Positions 16,699 through 25,611 of a stretch of DNA of 64,000 nt are shown one piece after another. How positions within the stretch are numbered: position 1 is the stretch's first letter; every line of letters begins with the position of its first letter. The DNA lies in NCBI GenBank assembly GCA_049596955.1, contig JBMYMD010000002.1, positions 85,986 to 149,985 of the forward strand, in the 5' to 3' direction. Source of the DNA: UBA3478 sp049596955 (GTDB lineage: Bacteria > Bacteroidota > Bacteroidia > Flavobacteriales > Flavobacteriaceae). The notes below the pieces were generated by a model, which had not been told where the DNA came from, ran no database searches, and saw only the letters and a program-made list of their open reading frames with translations. Both the position numbers and the translations under genes were made by a program.

Positions 16699-17678
16699 TA
16701 CTGAGATATTATTCTTTCCACAGGTTTGTTTTGTGGGGTAAATCTGTTGTCAGATGCTCCTCCTGATCGCGGATAGTCAATAAACCATTTCCAAAGAAAA
16801 CCTCCAGAAAACCATGACTCCTTCCAAAACACTTCATACAGAGCCTTGTACGCCTCATTTTGATTATTGAAATCAACCGCAGTTAAGGTTCTGTCCACAA
16901 GCCAAGGTTTGGCCGTTGCGTATTTCATACTTCTGTAACCGTACTCCGTGAATAATACTGGCCGAGAATTAGTGCGAGACACCTTTTTAATTCGCTCTAG
17001 CCACGGGTTCCAGGCTGAAATAAGTTCTTCTGAGCTTACCTCTTCTTTTTCGAGTAAAGGAAAATATGCATCAATCCCAATATGATCTAATTCATTCCAA
17101 AACGAAACGCCTTCAAATTCATCCCAATTTGCGGCATAGGTTAATTGACCTGAATACAATTGACGAACTTCTTCGATTAGCGTGCAAAAAAAGTCAGGGC
17201 GACTATTTGCAAAGCGCTTTAGTTCAGTTCCGATGCAATAGACTGAAGCATTGAGCTCTTCAGCTACTTCTGCAAAAGTCAAAATATAAGAACGGTAGGT
17301 GTCTTCAAACTTTAACCAATCCGCTTCAGTTTTCATTTCAATAGTGCCTGTAAAAACGCCTCCTCTTATCCAAATTTGAGGTTTGATCATCAACTGATAG
17401 CCCTCGGCTCTAAGCAAATCTCCGTATTGTTTGATGCCTGCTTTGGTCTCGCCAAACCATTGATTATCCCGATTAAATCTCAACACAGGACCTTGCTCAT
17501 CAGGCATAAAAGCAAAGGGCATCAATGCGGCTGCGTCTGCATTAATCACAGCTAAATGCTTGAGCTGTTCTTTTTGCAATTGAGCTCTACTTGCCACAAA
17601 ACTCACGCCATTGAAAAACTCCTGAGCCTGAATACCGAAAGTAATCCAAAACAATAGTATTTGAAGTAAGATACGCAC
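16689..17678 (-). CDS. GH113-like exported glycoside hydrolase
   Basis: 329 residues with a GTG start (AAGG just upstream) and a signal peptide ending near IQAQ. The sequence follows a (beta/alpha)8 clan-A layout: FFNGVSFVASR, LMIKPQIWIRGG, the probable acid/base Glu in YCIGTELKRF, HIGIDAYFPL and the probable nucleophile Glu in VLFTEYGYRS, then GGFLWKWF. This resembles the GH113 family, whose described members include beta-mannanases. It stands alone on the minus strand between two runs of glycan-biosynthesis genes. Substrate unproven; mannan or a cell-surface glycan is possible. Confidence 0.7.
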   Translation of the reverse strand: MRILLQILLFWITFGIQAQEFFNGVSFVASRAQLQKEQLKHLAVINADAAALMPFAFMPDEQGPVLRFNRDNQWFGETKAGIKQYGDLLRAEGYQLMIKPQIWIRGGVFTGTIEMKTEADWLKFEDTYRSYILTFAEVAEELNASVYCIGTELKRFANSRPDFFCTLIEEVRQLYSGQLTYAANWDEFEGVSFWNELDHIGIDAYFPLLEKEEVSSEELISAWNPWLERIKKVSRTNSRPVLFTEYGYRSMKYATAKPWLVDRTLTAVDFNNQNEAYKALYEVFWKESWFSGGFLWKWFIDYPRSGGASDNRFTPQNKPVERIISQYYN

Positions 17679-17717
17679 CTTATAAAGTTATTATCTTTAA
17701 TCCATAATCTTGGGATA

Positions 17718-19028
17718 TTGAAAAAATTAGTCATCATAGGAAACGGTATAGCCGGAACTACTTTAGCGCGATGGGTTCGAAAGCTAAGTGACTTTGAAAT
17801 TGAAATGATTTCTGATGAATCTCCCCTTTTTTACTCGAGAACAGCTTTGATGTACGTCTTTATGGGAGATGTAAAACTACAGGATACTTATGGCTATCCA
17901 GAGGCATTTTTTGAAAAAAACAATATCAAATTAATCCATGCAAGAGCTGAGCATATTGACACTGCTCAAAAAACCATACTACTAAAAAAAGAGGGTGCAA
18001 ACTTTGAAACTTCTTATGATTATTTGGTCATCGCCACAGGCTCTAAACCCACATTCTACAACTGGCCCAATCAAAATGCAAAAGGAGTTCAAGGTTTTTA
18101 TCATTTAGATGATTTACAAGAGCTCGAAAAAAATGCTAAACATGCTAAAAACGCAGTGCTAGTGGGCGGCGGATTAATTGGTATAGAGCTCGCAGAGATG
18201 CTTCAACGAAGAGCGATTAACACTCATTTTTTAATCAGAGAAAAATGGTATTGGAACGGTGTTTTACCTGATTGTGATGCCCAATTACTCACTTCGTATA
18301 TCGCAGAAGAATGCCCAGGCTTAGCATTAGAAACCAGTCTGGATAAAATAGAAGTCAATGCGCAAAACGAGGTCATTGGGGTTACCACAACTACTGGCCA
18401 AAGCATCCCTTGTGATTTAGTTGGCATTGCAACAGGGGTACATCCAAATATCGATTGGCTTAAAGAAACCTCTATTGAAACCGACAAAGGAATATTGATT
18501 GATGCTCATTTTGAAACCAATGTCAAAGATGTTTTTGCCATAGGAGATTGTGCACAACACAAGATGCCTCCTAAAGACAGACGAAATGTTGAAGCCGTGT
18601 GGTACACCGGGCGTATAATGGGAGAAACCCTCGCGAGACACCTCTGCCTTGAACCCTCAGTTTACGCCCCAGGCCCTTGGTTCAATTCAGCTAAATTTTT
18701 TGAATTGGAATATCAAACCTATGGCCTAGTCAGTTCAGACCGAATGAAGAAAGAAAATGAAATCCATTTTCAATGTGTACTCGACAGTACTAATCACAAA
18801 TGGATAACCATAGCACTAGACCGAAATAACAACACTTTTTTAGGTATCAACAGTTTTGGAATTCGATGGAGACACGAGGTGTTTGAGCAATGGCTCATTG
18901 AAAAAAAGACAAGCGATTTTATCGTAAATAATATGACCAAAGCCCTTTTTGACCCTGAATTTTTTAAGGATTACAGTCAAGACATTCAAACGGCTTACAA
19001 AAGGTATAAAGATGAAAAAAATATATAG
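17718..19028 (+). CDS. FAD-dependent pyridine nucleotide-disulphide oxidoreductase family protein
   Basis: 436 residues from a TTG start (no nearer ATG gives the dinucleotide fold). FAD-binding GNGIAGTT at 8-15, an NAD(P)-binding GGGLIGIELAEM around 150-160 and a second FAD motif DVFAIGDCAQH near 272. The layout is that of nitrite-reductase/rubredoxin-reductase-like flavoproteins; no redox-active CxxC pair is present. The C-terminal 100 residues are unusual for the family, perhaps a partner-binding domain. It overlaps the next gene, a polyferredoxin membrane protein, by 17 nt, which suggests it hands electrons to it. Confidence 0.75.
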   Translation: MKKLVIIGNGIAGTTLARWVRKLSDFEIEMISDESPLFYSRTALMYVFMGDVKLQDTYGYPEAFFEKNNIKLIHARAEHIDTAQKTILLKKEGANFETSYDYLVIATGSKPTFYNWPNQNAKGVQGFYHLDDLQELEKNAKHAKNAVLVGGGLIGIELAEMLQRRAINTHFLIREKWYWNGVLPDCDAQLLTSYIAEECPGLALETSLDKIEVNAQNEVIGVTTTTGQSIPCDLVGIATGVHPNIDWLKETSIETDKGILIDAHFETNVKDVFAIGDCAQHKMPPKDRRNVEAVWYTGRIMGETLARHLCLEPSVYAPGPWFNSAKFFELEYQTYGLVSSDRMKKENEIHFQCVLDSTNHKWITIALDRNNNTFLGINSFGIRWRHEVFEQWLIEKKTSDFIVNNMTKALFDPEFFKDYSQDIQTAYKRYKDEKNI

Positions 19029-20493
19029 TATTCTAGGCCTTATAGGTCTTGTCAGTCTAATTGTAGGTGGAATTTTATCCCTTGCACAAACGGTGATTTT
19101 GATCGTTAGCTTTAGCTGTATGACTTTAGGGGTTGTGGGCTATGGATATGAACTTCACAAACACCACAAAAACGGCGTTTATCAAAATAAATTGAGCTCA
19201 AGAGGATTCACTGCCTGGGTCTTAGGCTTGATTTTGTGCGTCTTTTACATTTTACTTTATTTCTACAGCTCGTATTTGGAACCAATCATTCGACTTTTCG
19301 ATCCACTCAGCGCCAATTTATCTGGAAAACCGGCCACGCAATGGTTTGTATATGGTTGTTTGTACACCTTTTCTATTCTCGTCTTTGGAGTCAAGTTCTT
19401 ATTTAAATACCGAGGCAATTCGTATCAACAAATCAGAACGTTGAGCGTGATGTTTTTTCAGTTCGTATTTGCCTTTTTTCTTCCGGAGATTATGGCCCGT
19501 CTTCATGGCGATATACCTTATTATGATTTTAAAAACATTTGGCCCTTAAACTATTATCAATTCGAAGGATGGAGGGTCAAACAATTCGTGAGCTCAGGAG
19601 GATTAGGAATAGGATTACTGCTCTTTAGCGTGCTCAGTATATTTATCATCAGCCCTATTTTGACTTATAAATTTGGTAAACGCTGGTATTGCTCCTGGGT
19701 TTGCGGATGTGGAGCCCTTGCAGAAACAGCAGGTGATACCTTTAGACATTTGAGTGATAAATCCGTAAAAGCCTGGAAATTGGAACGCTGGCTCATTCAT
19801 GTTGTGCTGGGATTTGCCATCTTAATGACCGTAGCAGTAGTGTACTCCTATCTCAGAAGTGACTACTCCAAATACCTGGTCAGAAGGCAAGACTTTCTCT
19901 GGTTTATTTTAGCAGTGAACGGGCTACTTTTGTTTTACCTGCTGAAAATCAAAAAATCATTTTTAGCAAAAGATGCTCGTAATGGGATTTTATTGTTTGG
20001 AATTCTTTTAGGAGGTTTTGTTTGTTATGGTCTAATCGCAGAACCCAAACAGTTGTTCTTACTTCAAAGTGAAACACTTCGAAAATCGTATTCCTTTATG
20101 ATCGGAAGTATGTTTTCTGGAGTTGTGGGCACTGGCTTTTATCCAATTTTTGGAAGCCGAGTATGGTGCCGCTTTGGATGTCCTATGGCAGCAATCTTAG
20201 GCATGCAGCAAAAGCTCTTTTCAAAATTCAAAATAACCACAAATGGAGGTCAATGTATTTCCTGTGGAAATTGCAGCACTTACTGTGAAATGGGAATAGA
20301 CGTGAAGTCTTATGCCCAACGGGGTGAAAATATTGTAAGATCTAGTTGCGTTGGCTGCGGTATTTGCTCAGCGGTTTGTCCTAGAGGTGTGCTCAAGTTA
20401 GAAAACGATTCTCCTAGCGGAAAATTAAAGAATCCATTATTTATGACAGGAAACACTTACAGTTTAAATACAGATGTCCTCAATAAAAAATAA
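19012..20493 (+). CDS. NapH/NosR-like 4Fe-4S membrane protein
   Basis: 493 residues from MKKIYSILGL; a frame extension upstream begins inside the previous gene and lacks a plausible start. About eight hydrophobic helices are interspersed with cysteine motifs: WYCSWVCGCGALAET, VWCRFGCPMA, then two ferredoxin-type clusters CISCGNCSTYCEMG and CVGCGICSAVCPRG. This is the NapH/NosR/CcoG-like membrane polyferredoxin layout, moving electrons across the inner membrane to an unknown acceptor. Its 5' end overlaps the FAD reductase and its 3' end overlaps the GT2 gene (20 nt), so it is embedded in this operon. Confidence 0.8.
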   Translation: MKKIYSILGLIGLVSLIVGGILSLAQTVILIVSFSCMTLGVVGYGYELHKHHKNGVYQNKLSSRGFTAWVLGLILCVFYILLYFYSSYLEPIIRLFDPLSANLSGKPATQWFVYGCLYTFSILVFGVKFLFKYRGNSYQQIRTLSVMFFQFVFAFFLPEIMARLHGDIPYYDFKNIWPLNYYQFEGWRVKQFVSSGGLGIGLLLFSVLSIFIISPILTYKFGKRWYCSWVCGCGALAETAGDTFRHLSDKSVKAWKLERWLIHVVLGFAILMTVAVVYSYLRSDYSKYLVRRQDFLWFILAVNGLLLFYLLKIKKSFLAKDARNGILLFGILLGGFVCYGLIAEPKQLFLLQSETLRKSYSFMIGSMFSGVVGTGFYPIFGSRVWCRFGCPMAAILGMQQKLFSKFKITTNGGQCISCGNCSTYCEMGIDVKSYAQRGENIVRSSCVGCGICSAVCPRGVLKLENDSPSGKLKNPLFMTGNTYSLNTDVLNKK

Positions 20494-21181
20494 TCTAGCT
20501 GTTTGGGTGATTATACCCGCTTTTAATGAGGAGCAATCGATAGCAAAAGTTATTGCTGAAATTCCGAAAGATGTTACTGAAATAATTGTGGTCGATAACA
20601 ATTCGACCGATCAAACAACATCCGTCGCTCTCAAGGCTGGAGCTACAGTAGTACATCAAAAACAAATGGGATATGGAAACGCTTGTCTCAAAGGAATAGC
20701 ACATATAGAGTCCAAAGCCAAAAATCAAGATATTGTCGTCTTTCTCGATGGAGACTACTCAGATTTTCCAGAAGAGATGCCACTTTTAATCAAACCAATA
20801 GCAGCTGAAAAGGTCGAATTTGTTATTGGGGCTCGTAGCGCAGCACTGCGCTCCAAAAATTCGATGACACCCCAACAAGTTTTTGGAAACGCGCTTGCCA
20901 CCACCTTGATGAGGTGGTTTTTTAAATCGAAATTCACTGATTTAGGACCCTTTAGAGCGATACGTTACGAGACTTTACAAAAACTTAATATGAGTGATAA
21001 AACCTATGGATGGACCGTAGAGATGCAGTTAAAAGTGCTCAAGCAAGGTATAACATATGACGAAGTCTCAGTGAGTTACAAAGACAGAATTGGTACATCC
21101 AAGGTGTCGGGTACAGTAAAAGGCACTATATTTGCAGGCGTAAAAATACTGGGCTGGATTTTCAAGTACAGTTTGAAGTAA
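20474..21181 (+). CDS. GT2 glycosyltransferase, DPM1/DPG-synthase-like
   Basis: 235-residue GT-A enzyme: VWVIIPAFNEEQSIAKVI, TEIIVVDNNSTDQT, VVFLDGDYSDFPEEMP (DxD-type metal site) and LGPFRAIRYETL. The family transfers a sugar to a polyprenyl phosphate to make a membrane-bound donor such as dolichol/undecaprenyl-P-mannose or -glucose. No C-terminal membrane helices of the GtrB type are obvious. The polyprenyl-sugar product would fit as donor for the GT-C enzyme at 22629 (inference from context). Confidence 0.8.
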   Translation: MSSIKNNLAVWVIIPAFNEEQSIAKVIAEIPKDVTEIIVVDNNSTDQTTSVALKAGATVVHQKQMGYGNACLKGIAHIESKAKNQDIVVFLDGDYSDFPEEMPLLIKPIAAEKVEFVIGARSAALRSKNSMTPQQVFGNALATTLMRWFFKSKFTDLGPFRAIRYETLQKLNMSDKTYGWTVEMQLKVLKQGITYDEVSVSYKDRIGTSKVSGTVKGTIFAGVKILGWIFKYSLK

Positions 21182-21184
21182 GCT

Positions 21185-22669
21185 ATGGAATACAATTTGT
21201 CTATTTTCGCGATCCTGATTTATACAGGATGCCTCCTGCTTATTTTTTTATACAGCCTCTCTCAACTCAATTTGTTGATCAATTACCTAGGGTACAAAAA
21301 AGCAGAGCAATCAGCGCCAAAATTCAACTTGTTTGATCCAACTGAAATCCCTTACGTAACGATTCAATTACCTATCTACAATGAAAAATATGTACTTGAG
21401 CGTTTGCTTCACAATATCGCTAAAATAGAATACCCACGAAATAAACTTGAGATTCAAGTATTAGATGATTCAACGGATGATTCAATCTCAAAAACAGCAA
21501 AAATAATTGCTGAACTGCAGGAATCAGGTCTAGACATCGTTCACATTTGTCGCACAAATCGACAGGGCTTTAAAGCAGGTGCCCTCAAAGAAGGTCTTGA
21601 AATTGCCAAAGGAAATCTCATTGCTATTTTTGATGCCGATTTTCTTCCTGACCCTGATTGGCTCAAAAAGACCGTGCCTTATTTTAAAGACCAGCAAGTA
21701 GGAGCCGTTCAAACCAGATGGGGGCACCTCAACAGAGACTACTCTATTTTAACACAAATACAAGCATTTGCACTGGACGCGCACTTCACTTTAGAACAAG
21801 TAGGAAGAAGCTCAAAAGGGCATTTTATCAACTTTAATGGAACTGCCGGAATCTGGAATAAGGAATGCATCATTGATGCAGGTAATTGGGAAGGCGACAC
21901 CCTTACAGAGGATTTAGATCTGAGTTATAGAGCCCAACTTAAAAATTGGAAAATCAAATACCTTGAAGACGTAGAAACTCCAGCTGAATTACCAGTGGTA
22001 ATTTCTGCAACGCGCTCACAACAATTTAGATGGAATAAAGGAGGAGCAGAAAACTTCAAGAAGACCGCCATTAGAGTGCTAAGTGCTTCTCATATTTCAA
22101 TGAAAACAAAATTTCATGCACTGATGCATTTACTCAGTAGCTCAGTATTTTTATTTGTCTTCACTGTGGCGCTTTTAAGTGTTCCTATGCTTTACATCAA
22201 AGCAGCTTTTCCAGAATTGGGGTGGGTTTTTCAATTGACGAGTTTCTTTATCATCAGTACTATAATTCTATTCTTCTGTTACTACGCGACTTATAGAACA
22301 AATCAAGGAAAAGGGCTGGATAATTTTATCGATTATTTACGTCTATTTTTTGCTTATTTCTCTGTGGCTTTAGGCCTATCGCTCCACAATTCGGTCGCAG
22401 TAATTGAAGGCCATTTAGGTAAGAGAAGCGAATTTGTTCGCACGCCAAAATTCAACATTAAGAGCATCAGCGACAGCTGGAAAGGAAACCAATACATTTC
22501 GAATAAACTCTCCCCTAAATTGATGTTTGAATTTGGTTTAATGCTTTACTTTTTGTTTGGTATGTATTCTGCCATACCTTTAAACGACTATGGATTATTC
22601 AGTTTTCATTTAATGTTGTTTATAGGTTATGGATACGTATTCTTCGCAACCCTATTTGCGAAAGCTTAA
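21185..22669 (+). CDS. cellulose synthase-like processive GT2 (CslA/mannan-synthase-like)
   Basis: 494 residues: one N-terminal helix (about 8-28), a GT-A catalytic domain with D94/D95, D150-x-D152 (FDADF), T241-E242-D243 and the processive QxxRW motif at 279-283 (QQFRW), then three or more C-terminal helices from about 310. The complete D, DxD, D, QxxRW set is the hallmark of processive beta-glycan synthases; overall layout is closest to plant CslA and bacterial glucomannan-type synthases. No PilZ domain is visible. It starts 3 nt after the DPM1-like gene and its end overlaps the GT-C gene by 41 nt. Confidence 0.8.
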   Translation: MEYNLSIFAILIYTGCLLLIFLYSLSQLNLLINYLGYKKAEQSAPKFNLFDPTEIPYVTIQLPIYNEKYVLERLLHNIAKIEYPRNKLEIQVLDDSTDDSISKTAKIIAELQESGLDIVHICRTNRQGFKAGALKEGLEIAKGNLIAIFDADFLPDPDWLKKTVPYFKDQQVGAVQTRWGHLNRDYSILTQIQAFALDAHFTLEQVGRSSKGHFINFNGTAGIWNKECIIDAGNWEGDTLTEDLDLSYRAQLKNWKIKYLEDVETPAELPVVISATRSQQFRWNKGGAENFKKTAIRVLSASHISMKTKFHALMHLLSSSVFLFVFTVALLSVPMLYIKAAFPELGWVFQLTSFFIISTIILFFCYYATYRTNQGKGLDNFIDYLRLFFAYFSVALGLSLHNSVAVIEGHLGKRSEFVRTPKFNIKSISDSWKGNQYISNKLSPKLMFEFGLMLYFLFGMYSAIPLNDYGLFSFHLMLFIGYGYVFFATLFAKA

Positions 22670-23972
22670 AATTTATATCCCTTTCTTATCGGTTCTGTGT
22701 TATGCCTTATTCGCGCATTTTACGCAGAGATCAGCAGTATTTGAATTTTCTGTACTCTACTTTCTGAGTTTTGCGCTTTATTTACGGACCTCTAACATCC
22801 TGTCCCTCAGGCAAATAATAGTACTAGGGATTCTTTCAAGATTTGTTTTTTACGGCAGTACGCCCTTATTATCTCAAGATTTTAGCAGATTCATCTGGGA
22901 TGGTCATTTGATTTTAGAGGGTATTGATCCCTACCAATTTACCCCCAGCGAACTCATTGAACAGTACAATTCAGATCGTTTGATGAGCTCAATGTATGAA
23001 ATTATGGGAGATTTGAGTCAAAACAATTATTCCAATTACCCTCCTTTTAATCAATTCTTCTTTTATCTCGCAGCCCTCTGCAATCCCTATGAAATTGAAG
23101 CTTTACGAACCGTTCTTTTTGCAGCCGATTTGGGTGTTCTTTGGCTACTTCAAAAATTGATTAAGCCCCCTAAAGCTAATCTTTGGATTGGGCTGTATTT
23201 TTTAAATCCATTGGTAATTGTTGAAGGTGTTGGGAATTTACATTTTGAAGGCCTGATGGTCTTTTTCTTTGCCCTGGCCATCTGGCTGATTCAAAAAAAC
23301 AGAACAAACTTATCTGGCTTATTTTGGTCGCTTTCTGTATTTGTCAAATTGATTCCATTGATGTTTCTACCCCTATTTTTGAAATCCTTTAAACAAACAA
23401 AAAAACTGGGATTTTACCTAGTGTTTAGCGGCTCTTCTATCGTTTTATTACTCCCTCTTTTTCAAGGGAATGAACTTGCCAATTTTTGGGCAACACTACA
23501 ATTGTGGTTTTCCAATTTCGCCTTTAATGGAAGTTTTTACAAGCTGGGGAAATTTACGGCTGAATCTCTTTTTAATTATCCCGCCTATAAATTCATTAAA
23601 ACCTATAGTGCCGCAGTTTCAGCTATGGTTTTTTTCACCTCATTTTATCTTGGAATCAAAGATTCTTCAACAGACAAAGCCCTTAAAAATGCGCTGCTGA
23701 TCTTGAGTTTATACTTGTTCACCACTGCTACCGTTCATCCCTGGTATTTAATAACCCTATTGTTTTTAGCGGTATTACATCAGCAGAAGTTTGTGGTGGT
23801 TTGGAGCGCAAGTATATTTCTCAGTTACCTGTTCTACACTGGTTACTCAGCTCAACCTTGGACTGCTTTGAGTTTTATAATTTACCTGCCGGTTTTTGCC
23901 TTTTTGATTTACGAAAATCAACGAATCATTTTAAGCGTGCTGAGTTCTTGGGGCGTGAGGCGTCGCCAATGA
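22629..23972 (+). CDS. GT-C polytopic mannosyltransferase-like protein
   Basis: 447 residues, about ten to twelve membrane helices. The first loop carries LSQDFSRFIWDGHLILEG, then IDPYQF and NYSNYPPFNQFFF, the pattern of GT87/PIG-M-like GT-C enzymes where the acidic residue binds the polyprenyl-phospho-sugar donor. The start ATG at 22629 lies 41 nt inside the upstream gene. The last 55 nt overlap antisense with the convergent pseudouridine synthase. Likely uses the product of the DPM1-like enzyme in the same operon to decorate a lipid or polysaccharide on the outer face of the inner membrane. Confidence 0.75.
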   Translation: MDTYSSQPYLRKLKIYIPFLSVLCYALFAHFTQRSAVFEFSVLYFLSFALYLRTSNILSLRQIIVLGILSRFVFYGSTPLLSQDFSRFIWDGHLILEGIDPYQFTPSELIEQYNSDRLMSSMYEIMGDLSQNNYSNYPPFNQFFFYLAALCNPYEIEALRTVLFAADLGVLWLLQKLIKPPKANLWIGLYFLNPLVIVEGVGNLHFEGLMVFFFALAIWLIQKNRTNLSGLFWSLSVFVKLIPLMFLPLFLKSFKQTKKLGFYLVFSGSSIVLLLPLFQGNELANFWATLQLWFSNFAFNGSFYKLGKFTAESLFNYPAYKFIKTYSAAVSAMVFFTSFYLGIKDSSTDKALKNALLILSLYLFTTATVHPWYLITLLFLAVLHQQKFVVVWSASIFLSYLFYTGYSAQPWTALSFIIYLPVFAFLIYENQRIILSVLSSWGVRRRQ

Positions 23973-24655
23973 CCTCGAGGTAAGTCTTTTTTAGTAAGAC
24001 CCGCAAAAACAACACGGTCTAACTTTTGAACTTCATAACCCAAATGCTCAAAGATTCTTCGCACAATTCTGTTTTTTCCCGAATGGATTTCAATTCCAAC
24101 TTCAGACTTGGGGGCATTGGCGATAAAACTTATAGCGTCAACCTGAATAGGTCCATCCGAAAGCGTTACTCCTGCCTCTATTTGTTGAAGGTGATTCACC
24201 TTTAAAGAGCTGTTGAGCTGCACGTGGTAAATCTTTCGCACTCCGTGTTTGGGATGGGTTAATTTGGCAGCTATATCACCGTCATTGGTAAATAAGAGTA
24301 GACCCGTAGTATTGCGGTCAAGCCTTCCCACTGGAACAAGTCGGTTTTTTGTAGCAGATGATATGAGTTCCATCACAGTACGTCTTCCACGATCATCACT
24401 TGTAGTGGTAATAAAGTTTTTGGGTTTATTGAGAAGGATGTATTCCTTTTTTTCAGGAGTAATAAGTCGGCCATCAAACTCTACTTTGTCCCTTGACTGT
24501 ACTTTAAAACCCATTTCTGTAATTGTCTTGCCGTTTACTTTCACACTTCCCGCAGCAATGAAAGTATCTGCCTCCCTTCTGGAGCAAATTCCCGCATGTG
24601 CGATATAGCGATTTAATCTAATTCCGTCTTGACGGGATTTTTTAGGGGTTGGCAT
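23918..24655 (-). CDS. RsuA/RluB-family rRNA pseudouridine synthase
   Basis: 245 residues: N-terminal S4 RNA-binding domain (RLNRYIAHAGICSRREAD, about 13-70), then the catalytic domain with the nucleophile D113 in GRLDRNTTGLLLFTNDG and GKNRIVRRIFEHLGYEV. The family makes single pseudouridines in rRNA; the domain order and motifs fit RluB (23S) better than RsuA, but the assignment is by pattern only. The C-terminal tail is encoded antisense to the end of the GT-C gene. It follows the UbiA gene by 11 nt, a common arrangement in flavobacteria. Confidence 0.8.
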   Translation of the reverse strand: MPTPKKSRQDGIRLNRYIAHAGICSRREADTFIAAGSVKVNGKTITEMGFKVQSRDKVEFDGRLITPEKKEYILLNKPKNFITTTSDDRGRRTVMELISSATKNRLVPVGRLDRNTTGLLLFTNDGDIAAKLTHPKHGVRKIYHVQLNSSLKVNHLQQIEAGVTLSDGPIQVDAISFIANAPKSEVGIEIHSGKNRIVRRIFEHLGYEVQKLDRVVFAGLTKKDLPRGHWRRLTPQELSTLKMIR

Positions 24656-24666
24656 AGCAATTTAAT

Positions 24667-25572
24667 TTAGAATTGGAGGAATTGCCGCACACTGATACCT
24701 AATTCTGACCAAAACTGCTGATCTAAAAATGCAAGGCTAGCAATACCCATGACGATATTTAACTTGACAAAATTATAAAGAAAAAGGTAAGACTTGTTGT
24801 TGTTGACTAAAAATAAAGTAATGGTCAAAACCCCTAAAAATATGATGGTATACAAAAAGTAGGGTTTCAAAATTTGCATTTGTTCTTGTTCAAACAAAAA
24901 GGCCGCTGAAACAATACAACCAACAGCGACGAATGCTATTATTTTTTTAGTACTGCGCTCTCCGTTTTCGACCGCATAAGTCGAATAAGAAAGTGCTAAA
25001 TCTCCTTTCAGATTTTCAAGATCCTTAATCAGTTCTTTGATCACCAATAATAAAAAGAGAAAAAGCGCCTGATAGGCATTCAATAAATCAAATTTATCAA
25101 AGTAAATACTCACCGCTAATATTGGAATCACAGATAGGATAGCCGCAAAAAAATTACCCAGAAGAGGGATTCGTTTTATGCGATGCGAATACATCCAAAT
25201 AGAGAAAATATAGAAGTTGAAAAACAGAAAAGATTTTAGTGAAATAAGCAGTGAAAGACTGAGTGCCAAAACATTGATCCCAACTAAAAAACTCCATTTG
25301 TGTCCTCTGCTGATTTGACCGTCAATTATGCTCTTATACGGTCTATTGATCAAGTCTTTTTGACTGTCGTAAAGGTGATTCAAAATATATCCGGCTGCAA
25401 TGATACAGCTAGTGATAAAGACAATGAGATGAAGTTCAAAATTCCGAAGCAATAGGAGTTTATTATCGCCCACTCCAAAAATGAAAAAAGCGACAAAATA
25501 CTGGGCGAGAACGACCCAAAAAAGGTTGTAGACGCGCACCAAAGAGAGTAGTCCAAAAAGTTGGTAACCCAT
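24667..25572 (-). CDS. UbiA-family prenyltransferase (DGGGP-synthase-like)
   Basis: 301 residues, about eight to nine helices. The first Asp-rich motif is N65-H-x-x-D69-x-x-x-D73 followed by LINRPYKSIIDGQIS, and the second KDLENLKGD near 180; both align with archaeal-like geranylgeranylglyceryl-phosphate prenyltransferases, whose first motif is usually ND-x-x-D. The second residue is His here. The mevalonate kinase and decarboxylase immediately upstream supply isoprenoid precursors, so a prenyl transfer is well supported; the acceptor (menaquinone precursor, haem, glyceryl phosphate) is not decided. Confidence 0.75.
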   Translation of the reverse strand: MGYQLFGLLSLVRVYNLFWVVLAQYFVAFFIFGVGDNKLLLLRNFELHLIVFITSCIIAAGYILNHLYDSQKDLINRPYKSIIDGQISRGHKWSFLVGINVLALSLSLLISLKSFLFFNFYIFSIWMYSHRIKRIPLLGNFFAAILSVIPILAVSIYFDKFDLLNAYQALFLFLLLVIKELIKDLENLKGDLALSYSTYAVENGERSTKKIIAFVAVGCIVSAAFLFEQEQMQILKPYFLYTIIFLGVLTITLFLVNNNKSYLFLYNFVKLNIVMGIASLAFLDQQFWSELGISVRQFLQF

Positions 25573-25611
25573 TTGTTTATTTATTTGTGAGCATTGCGCT
25601 CAAACTTTTGG

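Noticed and set aside
24249..24608. 119-residue open frame on plus
   Set aside because: Lies wholly inside the pseudouridine synthase gene on the opposite strand; Ser/Val-rich text with no domain, a normal shadow.
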